From Planctomycetota bacterium (lineage in GTDB: Bacteria; Planctomycetota; SZUA-567; H5-PLA8), in NCBI GenBank assembly GCA_015075375.1, contig JABTUM010000001.1:2661201-2725200 (forward strand): 64,000 nucleotides of DNA. The letters are read 5' to 3'. Under the pieces are notes generated by a model, which ran no database searches, was not told where the DNA came from, and worked only from the letters and a program-made list of their open reading frames with translations. This document shows positions 1 to 10,750 of the stretch, one piece after another (the stretch's first letter is position 1; every line of letters begins with the position of its first letter). Both the position numbers and the translations under genes were made by a program.

Positions 1-2180
1 ACGTAAACTCCATTCCAACCTGAAAGGGGCGGCGCGTCAAGCAACCTCACGCACCTTGCGGCCATGGTCCGGCTGGGAAGGTCCTCCGGCTGAGCCTCCC
101 AAAGCCCCCGAGCCACCGCAAAATCCCCCTTCACATAAGCTTCAAAGGCCCGTTCGTACGCCCGGGCCGTCTCCAAGCGAGCCGCCGGAACCTTCCCTGC
201 CGCGCCCAATAGTTCGTAAACGCACAGCGCCTGCGTCCGCCCTTTCACGGCCACCCGGTCGATCAGCCGGAATTCGAATGCCTTTCCCGCCGCTTCGCGG
301 ATCGACGCGCTGGCCAAGATCGTCGTGCCGTACGTCTTGTTCAAACCTTCCAGCCGCGAGGCCAGGTTCACGCCGTCGCCCAGCGCCGTATAGTTCATGC
401 GCTCGGGCGAACCGAAATGCCCGACCATCACCGGCCCGGCATGCAGGCCCAGCCGCGTCTCCCAGGCGGGACCGCCGCGCCAAGCCTCCGAGGCGTACAG
501 CGCCTGCGTGCGCGCCAGGGCGTCCAACGCCGCCGCGCACGCCGCCGCCGCGTGATCCGCAACCGCCTCCGGCGCGTTCCACAACGCCATCACGGCGTCA
601 CCAATGAACTTATCCACCGCACCGCGTTGAGCGTGCACCGCCGCCGTCATCGTCTCGAGGTACAGGCCCAGATACCGCGCCAATTCGTCCGGCGCGAGCT
701 GCTCCGAACACTGCGTGAAGTCTTTGATATCCGTAAAGAGGATGCTCAATTCGCGCAGCTCGCCGCCCAGTTCGGGCTCGCGCCCGCTGCGGTAAAGCTG
801 CCGGACCAGCCCCACCGGGACGTAACGGCTCATCGCCCGTGCCGCCGTCTTGGCCAGCTCCAGCCCATCGAGCACCGTGCCGACTTCGCGCAGCGCGACC
901 TCGCGCGCGCGGGGCTCGAAAGAAAAATCGCGCATCCGTGCGGTCTCGTCCACCACCTCGACGAGATCGCGCCGCACTTTCCGCAGCGTCCAGCCGCCGC
1001 CGATCAGGATCGCCGCCATCACCAGCGCCGCCGCCCATGCCAGCCGGCGCTGCGTCTCGAGCAAGCCGCCCAGGTAATGCGCTTCCGGCGCGACGATCCC
1101 CACCGCGCCGTCGGCGAGCCCGCCGCGAATCTCGCCGCCCTCGCCCAGCCGGCGGAACGTCATCAAATAGCGCGCGCCCTCCAGTTCGAAGGCGCCCGAA
1201 TAGTGCGGCGCGGCGTCCGAAAGCATCCGCCACGGCTCCGCCGCCAATGCGGCGCGCACTTCCGCCGGAGCCGCGGACGGATCGACGCGCAGGTCCGTCG
1301 CGGTCTCGATCAGGCGGCTTTCTTCGCCGAGCCCTGTAAGCAGCCCGCCGTATCCGTTCACCAAAAAGACCCGGTGCGGATCGGCCGCACCCTCGACCAG
1401 TCTGATCTGCGTGATACGGTCGAGTTCCGCCGTCGAGAAGCCCGCGCGCAGCACACCCAGGAATTGTCCTTCGGCATCCAGCAGCGCCTGCTGCACCGTC
1501 AGCACCACGCGCTGCCGCTCGAGCGGCAACCGCGCGTCCAGCGCCGAACGATGCAGCTCGCTCCACGCCGCAACGCCGAACGCACCGGCTCCCACCACGC
1601 CTTGGAACGTCGGATGCAGAGCGGGATTCTCGGTCGTGCCGGCTTCGGCGCTCCACGCCACGCCCTCCAGCTTGGCGCCGGGCTCGCGCAGGCGAACCTG
1701 CGACGCGAAGCCGCCGCCCGGCACCGCCAGCACCCGCCGCGTCACGATCCGCTCGCCGTCGGCCTCCGGCGCCGCGCGGAAAACCGACACCTGGCCCGCC
1801 GTAGCCGCATCGGCCTGCCAAGCACCGCCGGCATCCCGCCGGGCTTCGGCTGTGGTCAGCGTCAGTTCGATCAGACCGGGTTGTGCGGCCAGCTGCGCGA
1901 AGAAATCGCGTTCGAGGTCCGTGGCGTCGCGCGGCTGCACCGCACCGCGTTGCACACGCGCTTCGAAGGCCGCCACCGCTTCGGCCGCCTGGCCCAAATG
2001 CGCGCGCACGCGTGCGCCCAACTGCCGCGCCGCGTCGTCGCGCATCCGCTCCGAAACTTCCAGCAGCGCCGCGCGTGAACTTTGCAGGATCAAAGCGAAG
2101 AGCAAACCCAGCAGCAGCGCCAGTCCGCTCACACTGGCTATAAACAGATGACCCAAGCTGGGTCGCCAGCGATCCCGCAC
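1..2180 (-). CDS. membrane-bound class III adenylate/guanylate cyclase (3' end outside window)
   Basis: Reading from a GTG at 2180, the frame stays open for 726 codons to the window edge, so the C-terminus is missing. A GGGGAGG ribosome site lies 9 nt upstream of that GTG; no ATG precedes it before an in-frame stop. The protein begins with a membrane helix (about residues 12-33), then an extracytoplasmic sensor of roughly 300 residues, a second helix (around LAWAAALVMAAILIGGGW), a HAMP-like linker and a class III cyclase domain. Visible cyclase motifs are FTDIKDFT with the first metal aspartate, DKFIGDAVMALW with the second, and MNYTALGDGVNLASRLEGL. A helical stretch follows and may be the start of a TPR-like tail. 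It probably makes a cyclic nucleotide in response to an external signal. Adenylate versus guanylate specificity is not proven. A cyclic-nucleotide-binding channel lies at 30090-31616. Confidence 0.9.
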   Translation of the reverse strand, partial: MRDRWRPSLGHLFIASVSGLALLLGLLFALILQSSRAALLEVSERMRDDAARQLGARVRAHLGQAAEAVAAFEARVQRGAVQPRDATDLERDFFAQLAAQPGLIELTLTTAEARRDAGGAWQADAATAGQVSVFRAAPEADGERIVTRRVLAVPGGGFASQVRLREPGAKLEGVAWSAEAGTTENPALHPTFQGVVGAGAFGVAAWSELHRSALDARLPLERQRVVLTVQQALLDAEGQFLGVLRAGFSTAELDRITQIRLVEGAADPHRVFLVNGYGGLLTGLGEESRLIETATDLRVDPSAAPAEVRAALAAEPWRMLSDAAPHYSGAFELEGARYLMTFRRLGEGGEIRGGLADGAVGIVAPEAHYLGGLLETQRRLAWAAALVMAAILIGGGWTLRKVRRDLVEVVDETARMRDFSFEPRAREVALREVGTVLDGLELAKTAARAMSRYVPVGLVRQLYRSGREPELGGELRELSILFTDIKDFTQCSEQLAPDELARYLGLYLETMTAAVHAQRGAVDKFIGDAVMALWNAPEAVADHAAAACAAALDALARTQALYASEAWRGGPAWETRLGLHAGPVMVGHFGSPERMNYTALGDGVNLASRLEGLNKTYGTTILASASIREAAGKAFEFRLIDRVAVKGRTQALCVYELLGAAGKVPAARLETARAYERAFEAYVKGDFAVARGLWEAQPEDLPSRTMAARCVRLLDAPPLSGWNGVY

Positions 2181-2246
2181 GCGCTCGAACCTCCCCTCGT
2201 CCGAGCTGGAATGTGAAGAACGCCTCGGGCGATTCCAATAACCGGG

Positions 2247-3383
2247 TTACGGTGCGGCGGCGGCCGTTGGCCGGCCCAGCTCCAGCTCCAGGTCGGTCGA
2301 GACCAGAACGCCGGTCCAGGGCGCAGCGGGCAGGTTCTCCAACCCCTTGCCCTCGTGATCGTTACGATAAAACGCTTCAACCAAATACGTCCCTTCCAAA
2401 TCCTTTAGAATGCCGTGATCGCGTACGTCGAAGTGCAGCTCTTTGCTCAGCGTGCCCGAAGCGGCCACCACGGCGAAATCCGTGGCGTCCACCACCGCCA
2501 GCACCGCCGGATCCATCTCCTGCGTCAGGTTCTTTTCCTTCACGCGCAGCACCACCGCGTCTTCCCGCGCCGCGCCTTTTTTGCGGATCAACACCCCGAA
2601 TCCGCTGATCAGGCCGTCGTAAACCGCTTGCGGATAGCCGCGCCCGTTCTCGAACCGCACCGTGATGTCGAAGGTGTTGTCGTTGCGAATCGAGCGCCGC
2701 ACGCGCACCGCCGCGAGGCTCAGTCCGCGGTCGATCTTGCCCGGCTCGACTTTCTGAAGTTCGATCTCCGCTTTCTTCACCGTCGCTTTGCGCGCCATCT
2801 GCTCGTCCCAAGGGCGCAAGTACGCGCGCCGCTCGGCCGAACGGCTGCGGTTCAATTCCAGTTTCACTTCCGCCGCGTATTGGATGTCGTAAACGTTCTG
2901 CGGATGCTCGATGCGGTAGCGCAGCGGCACCGCGTCGGTGCCTTTCTGGCGGTTCCACAAAAAGAAGACGCCCTGCGTACCCTTCGCCGGAAGCGTGCGC
3001 TGCTCCGCGGCGATCACCGCCACCGGCGGCAGCGGATCGCTTTCGACCTGCGTCGTGCCATGCAGAGCTTTCGTCTTGGGATCGCCTTCCTTCGGGCGCG
3101 GGCGCTCGGCTTCGCTGCGTAGAATCGCCTGCGCGCGCCAATCCCGCGTCACTTCGTCCGGCGGCGCCTTCAGCACGTCCAGCACCTTTAAGTGCACGCC
3201 CGCGAGGTCGGCATCGCCTAACTCCGCGACGAAGATCGTCTCGGCTTTGGCCAGCAGCTCGGAAAAGGTCAGTATCTCGTCGGCCGCCGGACCGCTTTCG
3301 GCGGCACGCGGCGAAAGCGAAAGACACAGCGCCAGCACTCCAAACGCCGCGAGCGTTCGGACGCTACCAGGACTCGAAATCAT
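2247..3383 (-). CDS. secreted protein of unknown function
   Basis: This 378-residue product starts at the ATG at 3383, which gives a clean signal peptide (MISSPGSVRTLAAFGVLALC, cleavage near PRAAES); the longer open frame upstream has no sensible N-terminus. The mature protein is hydrophilic, mixed alpha/beta, with no membrane segment and no cysteine pattern. I do not recognise a family. It contains two segments that look like beta-sandwich repeats (ITVRFENGRGYPQAVYDGL and LHFDVRDHGILKDLEGTYLV). It lies immediately upstream of the cyclase gene (66 nt gap) on the same strand, so the two may be co-transcribed and it might act as an extracytoplasmic partner, but that is only context. Confidence 0.8.
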   Translation of the reverse strand: MISSPGSVRTLAAFGVLALCLSLSPRAAESGPAADEILTFSELLAKAETIFVAELGDADLAGVHLKVLDVLKAPPDEVTRDWRAQAILRSEAERPRPKEGDPKTKALHGTTQVESDPLPPVAVIAAEQRTLPAKGTQGVFFLWNRQKGTDAVPLRYRIEHPQNVYDIQYAAEVKLELNRSRSAERRAYLRPWDEQMARKATVKKAEIELQKVEPGKIDRGLSLAAVRVRRSIRNDNTFDITVRFENGRGYPQAVYDGLISGFGVLIRKKGAAREDAVVLRVKEKNLTQEMDPAVLAVVDATDFAVVAASGTLSKELHFDVRDHGILKDLEGTYLVEAFYRNDHEGKGLENLPAAPWTGVLVSTDLELELGRPTAAAAP

Positions 3384-3415
3384 CGACCGCTTACCCCCAA
3401 CCGGCAGCCGGCACT

Positions 3416-3616
3416 CTACTTCAGCGTGACCTTGACGGCGCCTTTGGCGCCTTCCGAAAAGGCAAGCTTTCCTTCGCGAGCCAGCCAACCCAGCGCGCGG
3501 TCCACTTCGGTGGTCTTCAACTTCAAGGCCTTCCCGATCGCCGCCGGCGATTGACCGCCCTTCTCGTTCAATACCTGCCACACCTGACCGGCATGTTGGC
3601 CGATGATCTCTTCCAT
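3416..3616 (-). CDS. small winged-helix protein (DUF2582-like)
   Basis: A 66-residue protein that is entirely one winged helix-turn-helix: helix 1 EEIIGQHAGQVWQVLNEKG, helix 2 SPAAIGKALKL, recognition helix TEVDRALGWLAREGKL and a short beta wing (LAFSEGAKGAVKVTLK). This order and length match the DUF2582 family of stand-alone winged-helix proteins. Members are predicted nucleic-acid binders with no settled role. The gene is followed 32 nt later by the secreted protein gene on the same strand, so it could regulate that unit. Confidence 0.85.
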   Translation of the reverse strand: MEEIIGQHAGQVWQVLNEKGGQSPAAIGKALKLKTTEVDRALGWLAREGKLAFSEGAKGAVKVTLK

Positions 3617-3772
3617 CGCATGGCTCCTTCCGGTTTCAAAAGCATCCTGAATGCACTTTTATACTAACGCACCTGCGCATCGAATCAACGCAGGCGGATT
3701 CCAGATTGAATATTCTCGCTCGAATTGCACGCTGCGCACGAAGCGACGGACGTTCACGCACTTCGAGCACGC

Positions 3773-4576
3773 TTACAGCAAGCGCTCCAGCGCGCGCGCA
3801 TGCGTCCGTAACACGCCCGCCCATTCCGCACCCAAGCGAGGGCTGTATTCGGTGGACGCGAAGACGACGCCCAGCGCGCCGGCCAAGCGCGGCGAAGATG
3901 CGTGCGGATCGAAGACCGGCACCGAAACGCGCGCTCGAGCGATGTCCGGATGCGGCTGCGAGACCATGGTCCAGCCCAAGTCGCGCACCCGCGCGCAGCG
4001 TTCCGCCAGATCGCCCGGCGGCGTGCGGCTCAAGCCCAATTGGCGGCGCTGCTCCGCATCGGACATCCGCGCAAGGTACTCCGGCACCCGCCGCTCGCCG
4101 TCGCACGCGAGATACACCAACCCATGCGCGACGAGATGGTTGAGCTGAAACAAGAGCCCCGAGCGCGCCAGCACTTCCGCCGGCGTCCGCTCCGCCAGCC
4201 AGACGTCCATCATCATCAGTTCCCAGCGCCCCACCGCGACGCACAATTCGCTCATCTGGTGCGTCGCCTGAGTGATCTCGCGCAGGATCGGCTTCACTTC
4301 GCGAACCAGCGGGACGGCTTCCCGCGCCAGATAGCCCACCTCCAGCGTGCGCCGGCCCAAACGATACAGGCCGCTGCGTGGATCCTGTTCGACTAGCCGC
4401 CGTGCGCACAGCGGCTTGAGCAGCCGGTACAGCGACGCTCTCGGAACTTTAAGCTGATCCTGGAGTTGTGCGGCGCTGGCGCCCTTCCGGAAGCTCCCGG
4501 CCAGCAGATCCAGGAGCGCCAGCCCGCGATCCAGCGCCGGTGCGGAACCCGCGTCCGTTTCGTTCGTTCGTCTCAT
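3773..4576 (-). CDS. IclR-family transcriptional regulator
   Basis: This 267-residue protein has the IclR layout: an N-terminal winged HTH (ALDRGLALLDLLAGSFRKGA, then SAAQLQDQLKVPRASLYRLLKPL as the recognition region) and a C-terminal effector-binding GAF-like domain (from about residue 85, with the conserved LVAHGLVYLACDGE, GLSRTPPGDLAERCARVRDLGW and FDPHASSPRLAGALGVVFAS). IclR proteins usually control catabolic genes that they flank, and bind a small organic acid. Here it is divergent from two phytanoyl-CoA dioxygenase genes, which are the likely targets. A perfect inverted repeat covers its own start codon, pointing to autoregulation. Confidence 0.92.
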   Translation of the reverse strand: MRRTNETDAGSAPALDRGLALLDLLAGSFRKGASAAQLQDQLKVPRASLYRLLKPLCARRLVEQDPRSGLYRLGRRTLEVGYLAREAVPLVREVKPILREITQATHQMSELCVAVGRWELMMMDVWLAERTPAEVLARSGLLFQLNHLVAHGLVYLACDGERRVPEYLARMSDAEQRRQLGLSRTPPGDLAERCARVRDLGWTMVSQPHPDIARARVSVPVFDPHASSPRLAGALGVVFASTEYSPRLGAEWAGVLRTHARALERLL

Positions 4577-4585
4577 TAGTGAGAC
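4570..4585. promoter_or_regulatory. inverted repeat, candidate IclR operator
   Basis: GTCTCATTAGTGAGAC is a 16-bp sequence with perfect GTCTCA/TGAGAC arms around a 4-nt centre. It overlaps the ATG of the IclR gene (4574-4576) and sits about 90 nt before the first dioxygenase gene. Arm length and position fit an IclR-family dimer site controlling both directions. Binding itself is inferred. Confidence 0.5.
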
Positions 4586-4673
4586 AGTATGCGGCCACCC
4601 GATGGCCCCGTCAACGCCCGCCGGGTATCGATACGAAAGGGAAGCAAATCAAAGGAAACAGGAGCCCGAAGAC

Positions 4674-5447
4674 ATGACCACCGCTGCAGCCACTCACGAA
4701 CTGACCCGCGAAGAGATTCAGCGCTTCGAAAACGAAGGGTACCTGGGTCCGTATACGGCCTTTTCACCCGAAGAGATGGAGGCGATGCGCCCGGAGATCG
4801 ACCGCATCCTGCAAGAGCCGCACCGCACCTGCCTCAAATTCAACGGCAAGCCCGTCGAAGGACACCAAGGCCGGCATCTCGACCGCCGCTTGGTCTGGGA
4901 ACTGTGCAGCCACCCCGCCATCGTCGAACGCATGGCCGGCATCAAAGGCCCGGACCTGGTGCTCTGGCGCAGCAACTTTTTCGTCAAGCAACCCGGCGAC
5001 AAGGCGATCCCTTGGCACCAGGACCGCGCGTACTGGCCGATCAAGCCGGAAATCAACATCACCGCTTGGATGGCCATCGACGACGTGACCGTCGAGAATT
5101 CCTGCGTCCAGATCATCCCCGGCAGCCACAAGCTCCCCTTGGAACACGTGCCCACCGACAAGGAAATCAACACCTTCGACAAAGGCGCAAACGTGCAAGG
5201 CGTGGACCTGTCCAAGCGCGTGCATATGGTCCTGAAGCCGGGACAGTTTTTCCTCTTCGACGAAACGACGCTGCATCACTCCGAGCCCAACCGCAGCAAC
5301 AAGCGCCGCTGCGGGCTGGCCGTCCGCGTCACTGTCCCGAAGGTGAAGGTGAATCACGCCGAGTTGTACCACGGGCATAAGTGCGTGCTCCTGCGCGGCG
5401 AAGACCGCTACGGCCTCAACGAGATGGCCCAGCCGCCGCTGGAGTAA
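4674..5447 (+). CDS. phytanoyl-CoA dioxygenase (PhyH) family protein
   Basis: The chosen ATG at 4674 follows CAGGAG by 9 nt; an in-frame ATG at 4602 has no ribosome site. The 257-residue protein has the double-stranded beta-helix fold of PhyH Fe(II)/2-oxoglutarate dioxygenases. The iron ligands are visible as WHQD (His and Asp of HxD) and the distal His in LHHSEPNRS, with the 2-oxoglutarate-binding Arg probably in NKRRCGLAVR. An N-terminal helix (TREEIQRFENEGYLGPY) is typical of the family. Members hydroxylate small organic molecules; the substrate here is unknown. It is the first gene of a two-gene unit with a related paralogue and is divergent from an IclR regulator. Confidence 0.92.
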   Translation: MTTAAATHELTREEIQRFENEGYLGPYTAFSPEEMEAMRPEIDRILQEPHRTCLKFNGKPVEGHQGRHLDRRLVWELCSHPAIVERMAGIKGPDLVLWRSNFFVKQPGDKAIPWHQDRAYWPIKPEINITAWMAIDDVTVENSCVQIIPGSHKLPLEHVPTDKEINTFDKGANVQGVDLSKRVHMVLKPGQFFLFDETTLHHSEPNRSNKRRCGLAVRVTVPKVKVNHAELYHGHKCVLLRGEDRYGLNEMAQPPLE

Positions 5448-5472
5448 GCGCTCGTTCACGCCGTACCGCGCG

Positions 5473-5493
5473 CCGGCGGCGGTTTGCCGCCGG
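5473..5493 (+). other. intercistronic hairpin between the two dioxygenase genes
   Basis: CCGGCGGC, a 5-nt loop and GCCGCCGG form a strong 8-bp stem. No T-tract follows, so it is more likely an mRNA-stabilising or attenuating hairpin than a full terminator. Confidence 0.45.
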
Positions 5494-5549
5494 TGCACGG
5501 CGGATCGGCCGTCCTTCAAACTTCGCGAACGTTTAGCCAGGAGCACGCC

Positions 5550-6374
5550 ATGCCCGCCGCCCTCTCCGATGCCGCGTTGCAAGTCTCGGCCGAGCAAGCG
5601 GCCTTCTTTCATCGCGAGGGCTACCTGACGCTCAACGCGCTGACCACGCCGGACGAACTGGCATGGCTGCGCGAAGTCTACGACCGGCTCTTTCGCGAGC
5701 AGGTCGGGCGCAAGGAAGGCGCGCATCTCGATCTGGCGGGGACCGACGAGGACGGCCAGCAGGCGGCGCTGCCGCAGATCATGAACCCCGCGCGCTTCGT
5801 GCCGGAATTGGAGCACACCCAGTACCGCAAGAACGCGCTGGCCGTGGCCCGGCAGCTCTTCGGGCCGTCCGCGCGCTACCGCGGCGAACACATGATCTAC
5901 AAGCCGCCGTATCACGGCGCTGCGACCCCGTGGCACCAGGATCAGGCCTACCACCACCCCGGCTTCGTGTACCGCCAGGTGAACGTCTGGATGCCGCTGC
6001 AGGAAGCGACCGTCGAGAACGGCTGCATGCAGTACGTCCCGCGCAGCCATGCGGGGTTCGGCATCTTGCCGCACCATCACATCGGGCACGATCCGCGGAT
6101 TCACGGCCTGGAAGTGGACGCGCCCGAACGCTGCTTCGAACGGGCCGTCGCGTGCCCCGTGCCGGCCGGCGGCGCGGCGCTGCATCACAGCTACCTGCTG
6201 CACTACGCCGGCCCGAACCGCTCCCCGGTTCCGCGCCGCGCATACATTTTGACCTTCGCGCTGGAACCCGAACCGCGCGCAGTGCCGCTGGAAATGCCGT
6301 GGCAGCAGGAATCGAAGACCGCGCGGCAACAGAGAGAGAAGGCCTTTCGCGAGCAAGCCGAAAGCAAAGCGTAA
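5550..6374 (+). CDS. phytanoyl-CoA dioxygenase (PhyH) family protein, second paralogue
   Basis: The ATG at 5550 is preceded by AGGAG with 6-nt spacing; the upstream extension to 5484 has no ribosome site. The 274-residue protein carries the PhyH motif set: N-terminal SAEQAAFFHREGYLTLNAL, iron-binding WHQDQAYHH (HxD), the segment ENGCMQYVPRSHAG, and the distal His in LHHSYLLHYAGPNRS followed by PRRAYILTF with the 2-oxoglutarate Arg. It resembles the upstream gene only in the family motifs, so the two may act on successive or different substrates. Downstream comes katG after a 214-nt gap. Confidence 0.92.
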   Translation: MPAALSDAALQVSAEQAAFFHREGYLTLNALTTPDELAWLREVYDRLFREQVGRKEGAHLDLAGTDEDGQQAALPQIMNPARFVPELEHTQYRKNALAVARQLFGPSARYRGEHMIYKPPYHGAATPWHQDQAYHHPGFVYRQVNVWMPLQEATVENGCMQYVPRSHAGFGILPHHHIGHDPRIHGLEVDAPERCFERAVACPVPAGGAALHHSYLLHYAGPNRSPVPRRAYILTFALEPEPRAVPLEMPWQQESKTARQQREKAFREQAESKA

Positions 6375-8763
<2,389 letters not shown>

Positions 8764-8940
8764 CATCTGCGGCGAAAGAGCGTAGCCGGGGGTAAGCGCG
8801 CCTTAGCGCGCGCCACCCTCGGAAGTATCCGCACCTCGCATGCGCACCCCGGCAGGGGAGCGAAGAAGGCGGTTGAATCGTTGAGGCCTTGTCCCGAATT
8901 TTCTAAGTAGCTGGAATGTCGGCGCCCGCGCCGCGAACCC

Positions 8941-10128
8941 CTACCGCTGCTGCGTCTTCCCCGGCTGCTCCGTTACCGTCTCGCCCTTGCTCGCGTCCAC
9001 TTGAATCCAGTCCGGGCGCGCCTTGTTGTACTGCCACCAGCTCCGGTAATCCTCGGCCGTCTCGTACCCTTCGCCGGTCAGGTGCTTCAAGGTCTCCAGC
9101 GCCGCCGCGCGCACGTCCGGCGCTTCGGCGTCCGCGATCTCCAGCAAAAACTCCATCGCTTCCACCGACTTGAAAAAAGCCAGGTGCCGCACCATCCCCG
9201 CACGCCCCGGACGGTAGCGCTCGTACGCCTTCTTGATGTACATCACCGCCTTCGGGTACTGCATCCACGCCAGCGACTGCCCGGCCACGTCGCGCAGGCG
9301 CTCGTCCTGGTCGTCGAGCACCGCGTCGAGCAGCGCCTTGAGCGCCTCCGGTTCGCGCGCGCGCAAGCGGCCCAATGCAAACGCCGACGCCAGCCGCCCG
9401 TCCTTATCGGTGCTCCGCGTCAGGACCGTCGTCAGCGTCCGGGCCGCCGGCTTGTATTCCATGTAGCCCAGCGTGAACGCGATCCCGTCGATATGCTCGC
9501 CGCGGTGCGCGTCAAGATCGGTGATCAGCTCGTCGGCCAGCTTTGCGTCGGCCAGTTCGGCCAGCGTCTCAGCCGCCTGGCGGCGCACCGCCGGATGCCG
9601 GTCCTGCAGCATCAGGCGCACCGAACGGACCACCGATTCGGTCTTGTCGCGCAGCCGCTTCAGCGCATCCAGCACCGCCTGCCGCTTCAGCTCGTTCTCT
9701 TCTTCGATGTGATGCAGGATGTACGGCACCATCGCTTTGCCTTTGCGCTGAATGTTGCGCATCAGCGACTCGTACTCCTGCTTGTCGTAATTGATCGCCC
9801 CGTTCATCAACTGCCCGGCCAGCGCGGCCAGCTCTTTCTGATTCTTCTTCGCGGCGTCCATCACCATCAGCACCAACTGGTCGCTGTCGGCGCCTTCCAT
9901 CCCGCCCTTCTTGGCCGCGGCTTTCAGTACGATCAGCTTGTCGCTACCGTCGTCGAACTGGCAGTCCGAATCGCGGAACTTGGCTTCGAGCACCTTCAGC
10001 GAAAACCCGGCCTCGAGCATTCGCTCCAGCGCCTGGTTATCGAGGATCTCGCCGGCCCGAGCGTCAGGCACACAAAAAACGACCGTACACAAACCCAGCG
10101 CCAGCCATCGCCACACGTTCTGCTTCAC
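8941..10128 (-). CDS. secreted HEAT-repeat protein
   Basis: The 395-residue product has a signal peptide (MKQNVWRWLALGLCTVVFCV, cleavage after DARA) followed by an all-helical protein. From about residue 120 to 350 it shows degenerate HEAT/PBS-lyase-like repeats, for example LQDRHPAVRRQAAETLAELAD, LDDQDERLRDVAGQSLAWM and DAEAPDVRAAALETLKHLTG. The last 40 residues (YRSWWQYNKARPDW) resemble the tail of planctomycete HEAT proteins. HEAT arrays usually act as protein-binding scaffolds. No partner can be inferred, because katG on one side and the dnaN region on the other are on the opposite strand. Confidence 0.88.
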   Translation of the reverse strand: MKQNVWRWLALGLCTVVFCVPDARAGEILDNQALERMLEAGFSLKVLEAKFRDSDCQFDDGSDKLIVLKAAAKKGGMEGADSDQLVLMVMDAAKKNQKELAALAGQLMNGAINYDKQEYESLMRNIQRKGKAMVPYILHHIEEENELKRQAVLDALKRLRDKTESVVRSVRLMLQDRHPAVRRQAAETLAELADAKLADELITDLDAHRGEHIDGIAFTLGYMEYKPAARTLTTVLTRSTDKDGRLASAFALGRLRAREPEALKALLDAVLDDQDERLRDVAGQSLAWMQYPKAVMYIKKAYERYRPGRAGMVRHLAFFKSVEAMEFLLEIADAEAPDVRAAALETLKHLTGEGYETAEDYRSWWQYNKARPDWIQVDASKGETVTEQPGKTQQR

Positions 10129-10138
10129 GATCAGGCCT

Positions 10139-10750
10139 CCCGGGCCGCGCCTTTCCTGGCGCCGGACCCAAACCGGCTATTATAGGACGTTCGAAAGCGG
10201 GCTCTATGAGTAATTGACGCCTTTGTAGCGCCTTTCGGGACCGTTTTTGCCGCCGGCGGCGGAGCGCCGAAACGAACCTCCGGGGCCGTTTGTGGAAAGC
10301 GCGCGGGCAACCGTGGAAAAACCCACGCATAGCGCTCGGAAACCGCACGCGCGGAACGTTCAAAAGGACGCCGGTTCTCCACACCCGTCCACAGCCGGGA
10401 CGATGCGGATTCGGAAACCTTCAGCACCCTAAGATCGAACGGCTTCGCCCCCAGTCTGGTAGAAAGTCGGGCAAGCACACACGAAGTCTTGCGGATGGCT
10501 CGAAAAATGGTTCTTCTTAGGGTCAACACGGCCTCCCGATTTGATCCGCCCGCTGTCCACAGTCCGATCCATTCTCAGCCTTTCGCACAACTGAATCGCT
10601 CGGAACGGGTTGCACTTACAACAAAATGCTTTTCCACGGTTGCCGAGCACCCTGATGATGAAGATGATGATGTTATATTCATCTTCAAAGAGCCACGGAC
10701 GACGGCACACCTTTAAAGGACCCGCGCGCCCGGTCAGGAGAACGTGAGTC
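10139..10750. other. gene-free region with DnaA-box-like cluster, candidate oriC
   Basis: About 610 nt upstream of dnaN hold no credible gene. Six 9-mers resemble the DnaA box TTATCCACA or its complement: TGTGGAAAG (10291), CGTGGAAAA (10312), TTCTCCACA (10375), CCGTCCACA (10385), CTGTCCACA (10553) and TTTTCCACG (10630). They differ from consensus at one to three positions. The last box is followed by an AT-richer stretch (10651-10690, GAT-triplet repeats then TTATATTCATCTTC) that could be an unwinding element. This stretch also contains an extended -10 (TGTTATATT, 10671-10679) that could serve dnaN. dnaA is not adjacent, so the assignment rests on box clustering and on dnaN. Confidence 0.55.

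Noticed and set aside
417..2078. Long plus-strand and other-frame open frames over the cyclase
   Set aside because: They are shadows of high-GC coding sequence; the minus frame from 2180 shows clear cyclase motifs and they show none.
10651..10672. DnaA-trio element in the GAT repeats
   Set aside because: The triplet run has GAT read 5' to 3', while the known trio motif needs the opposite reading, so it does not match strictly.
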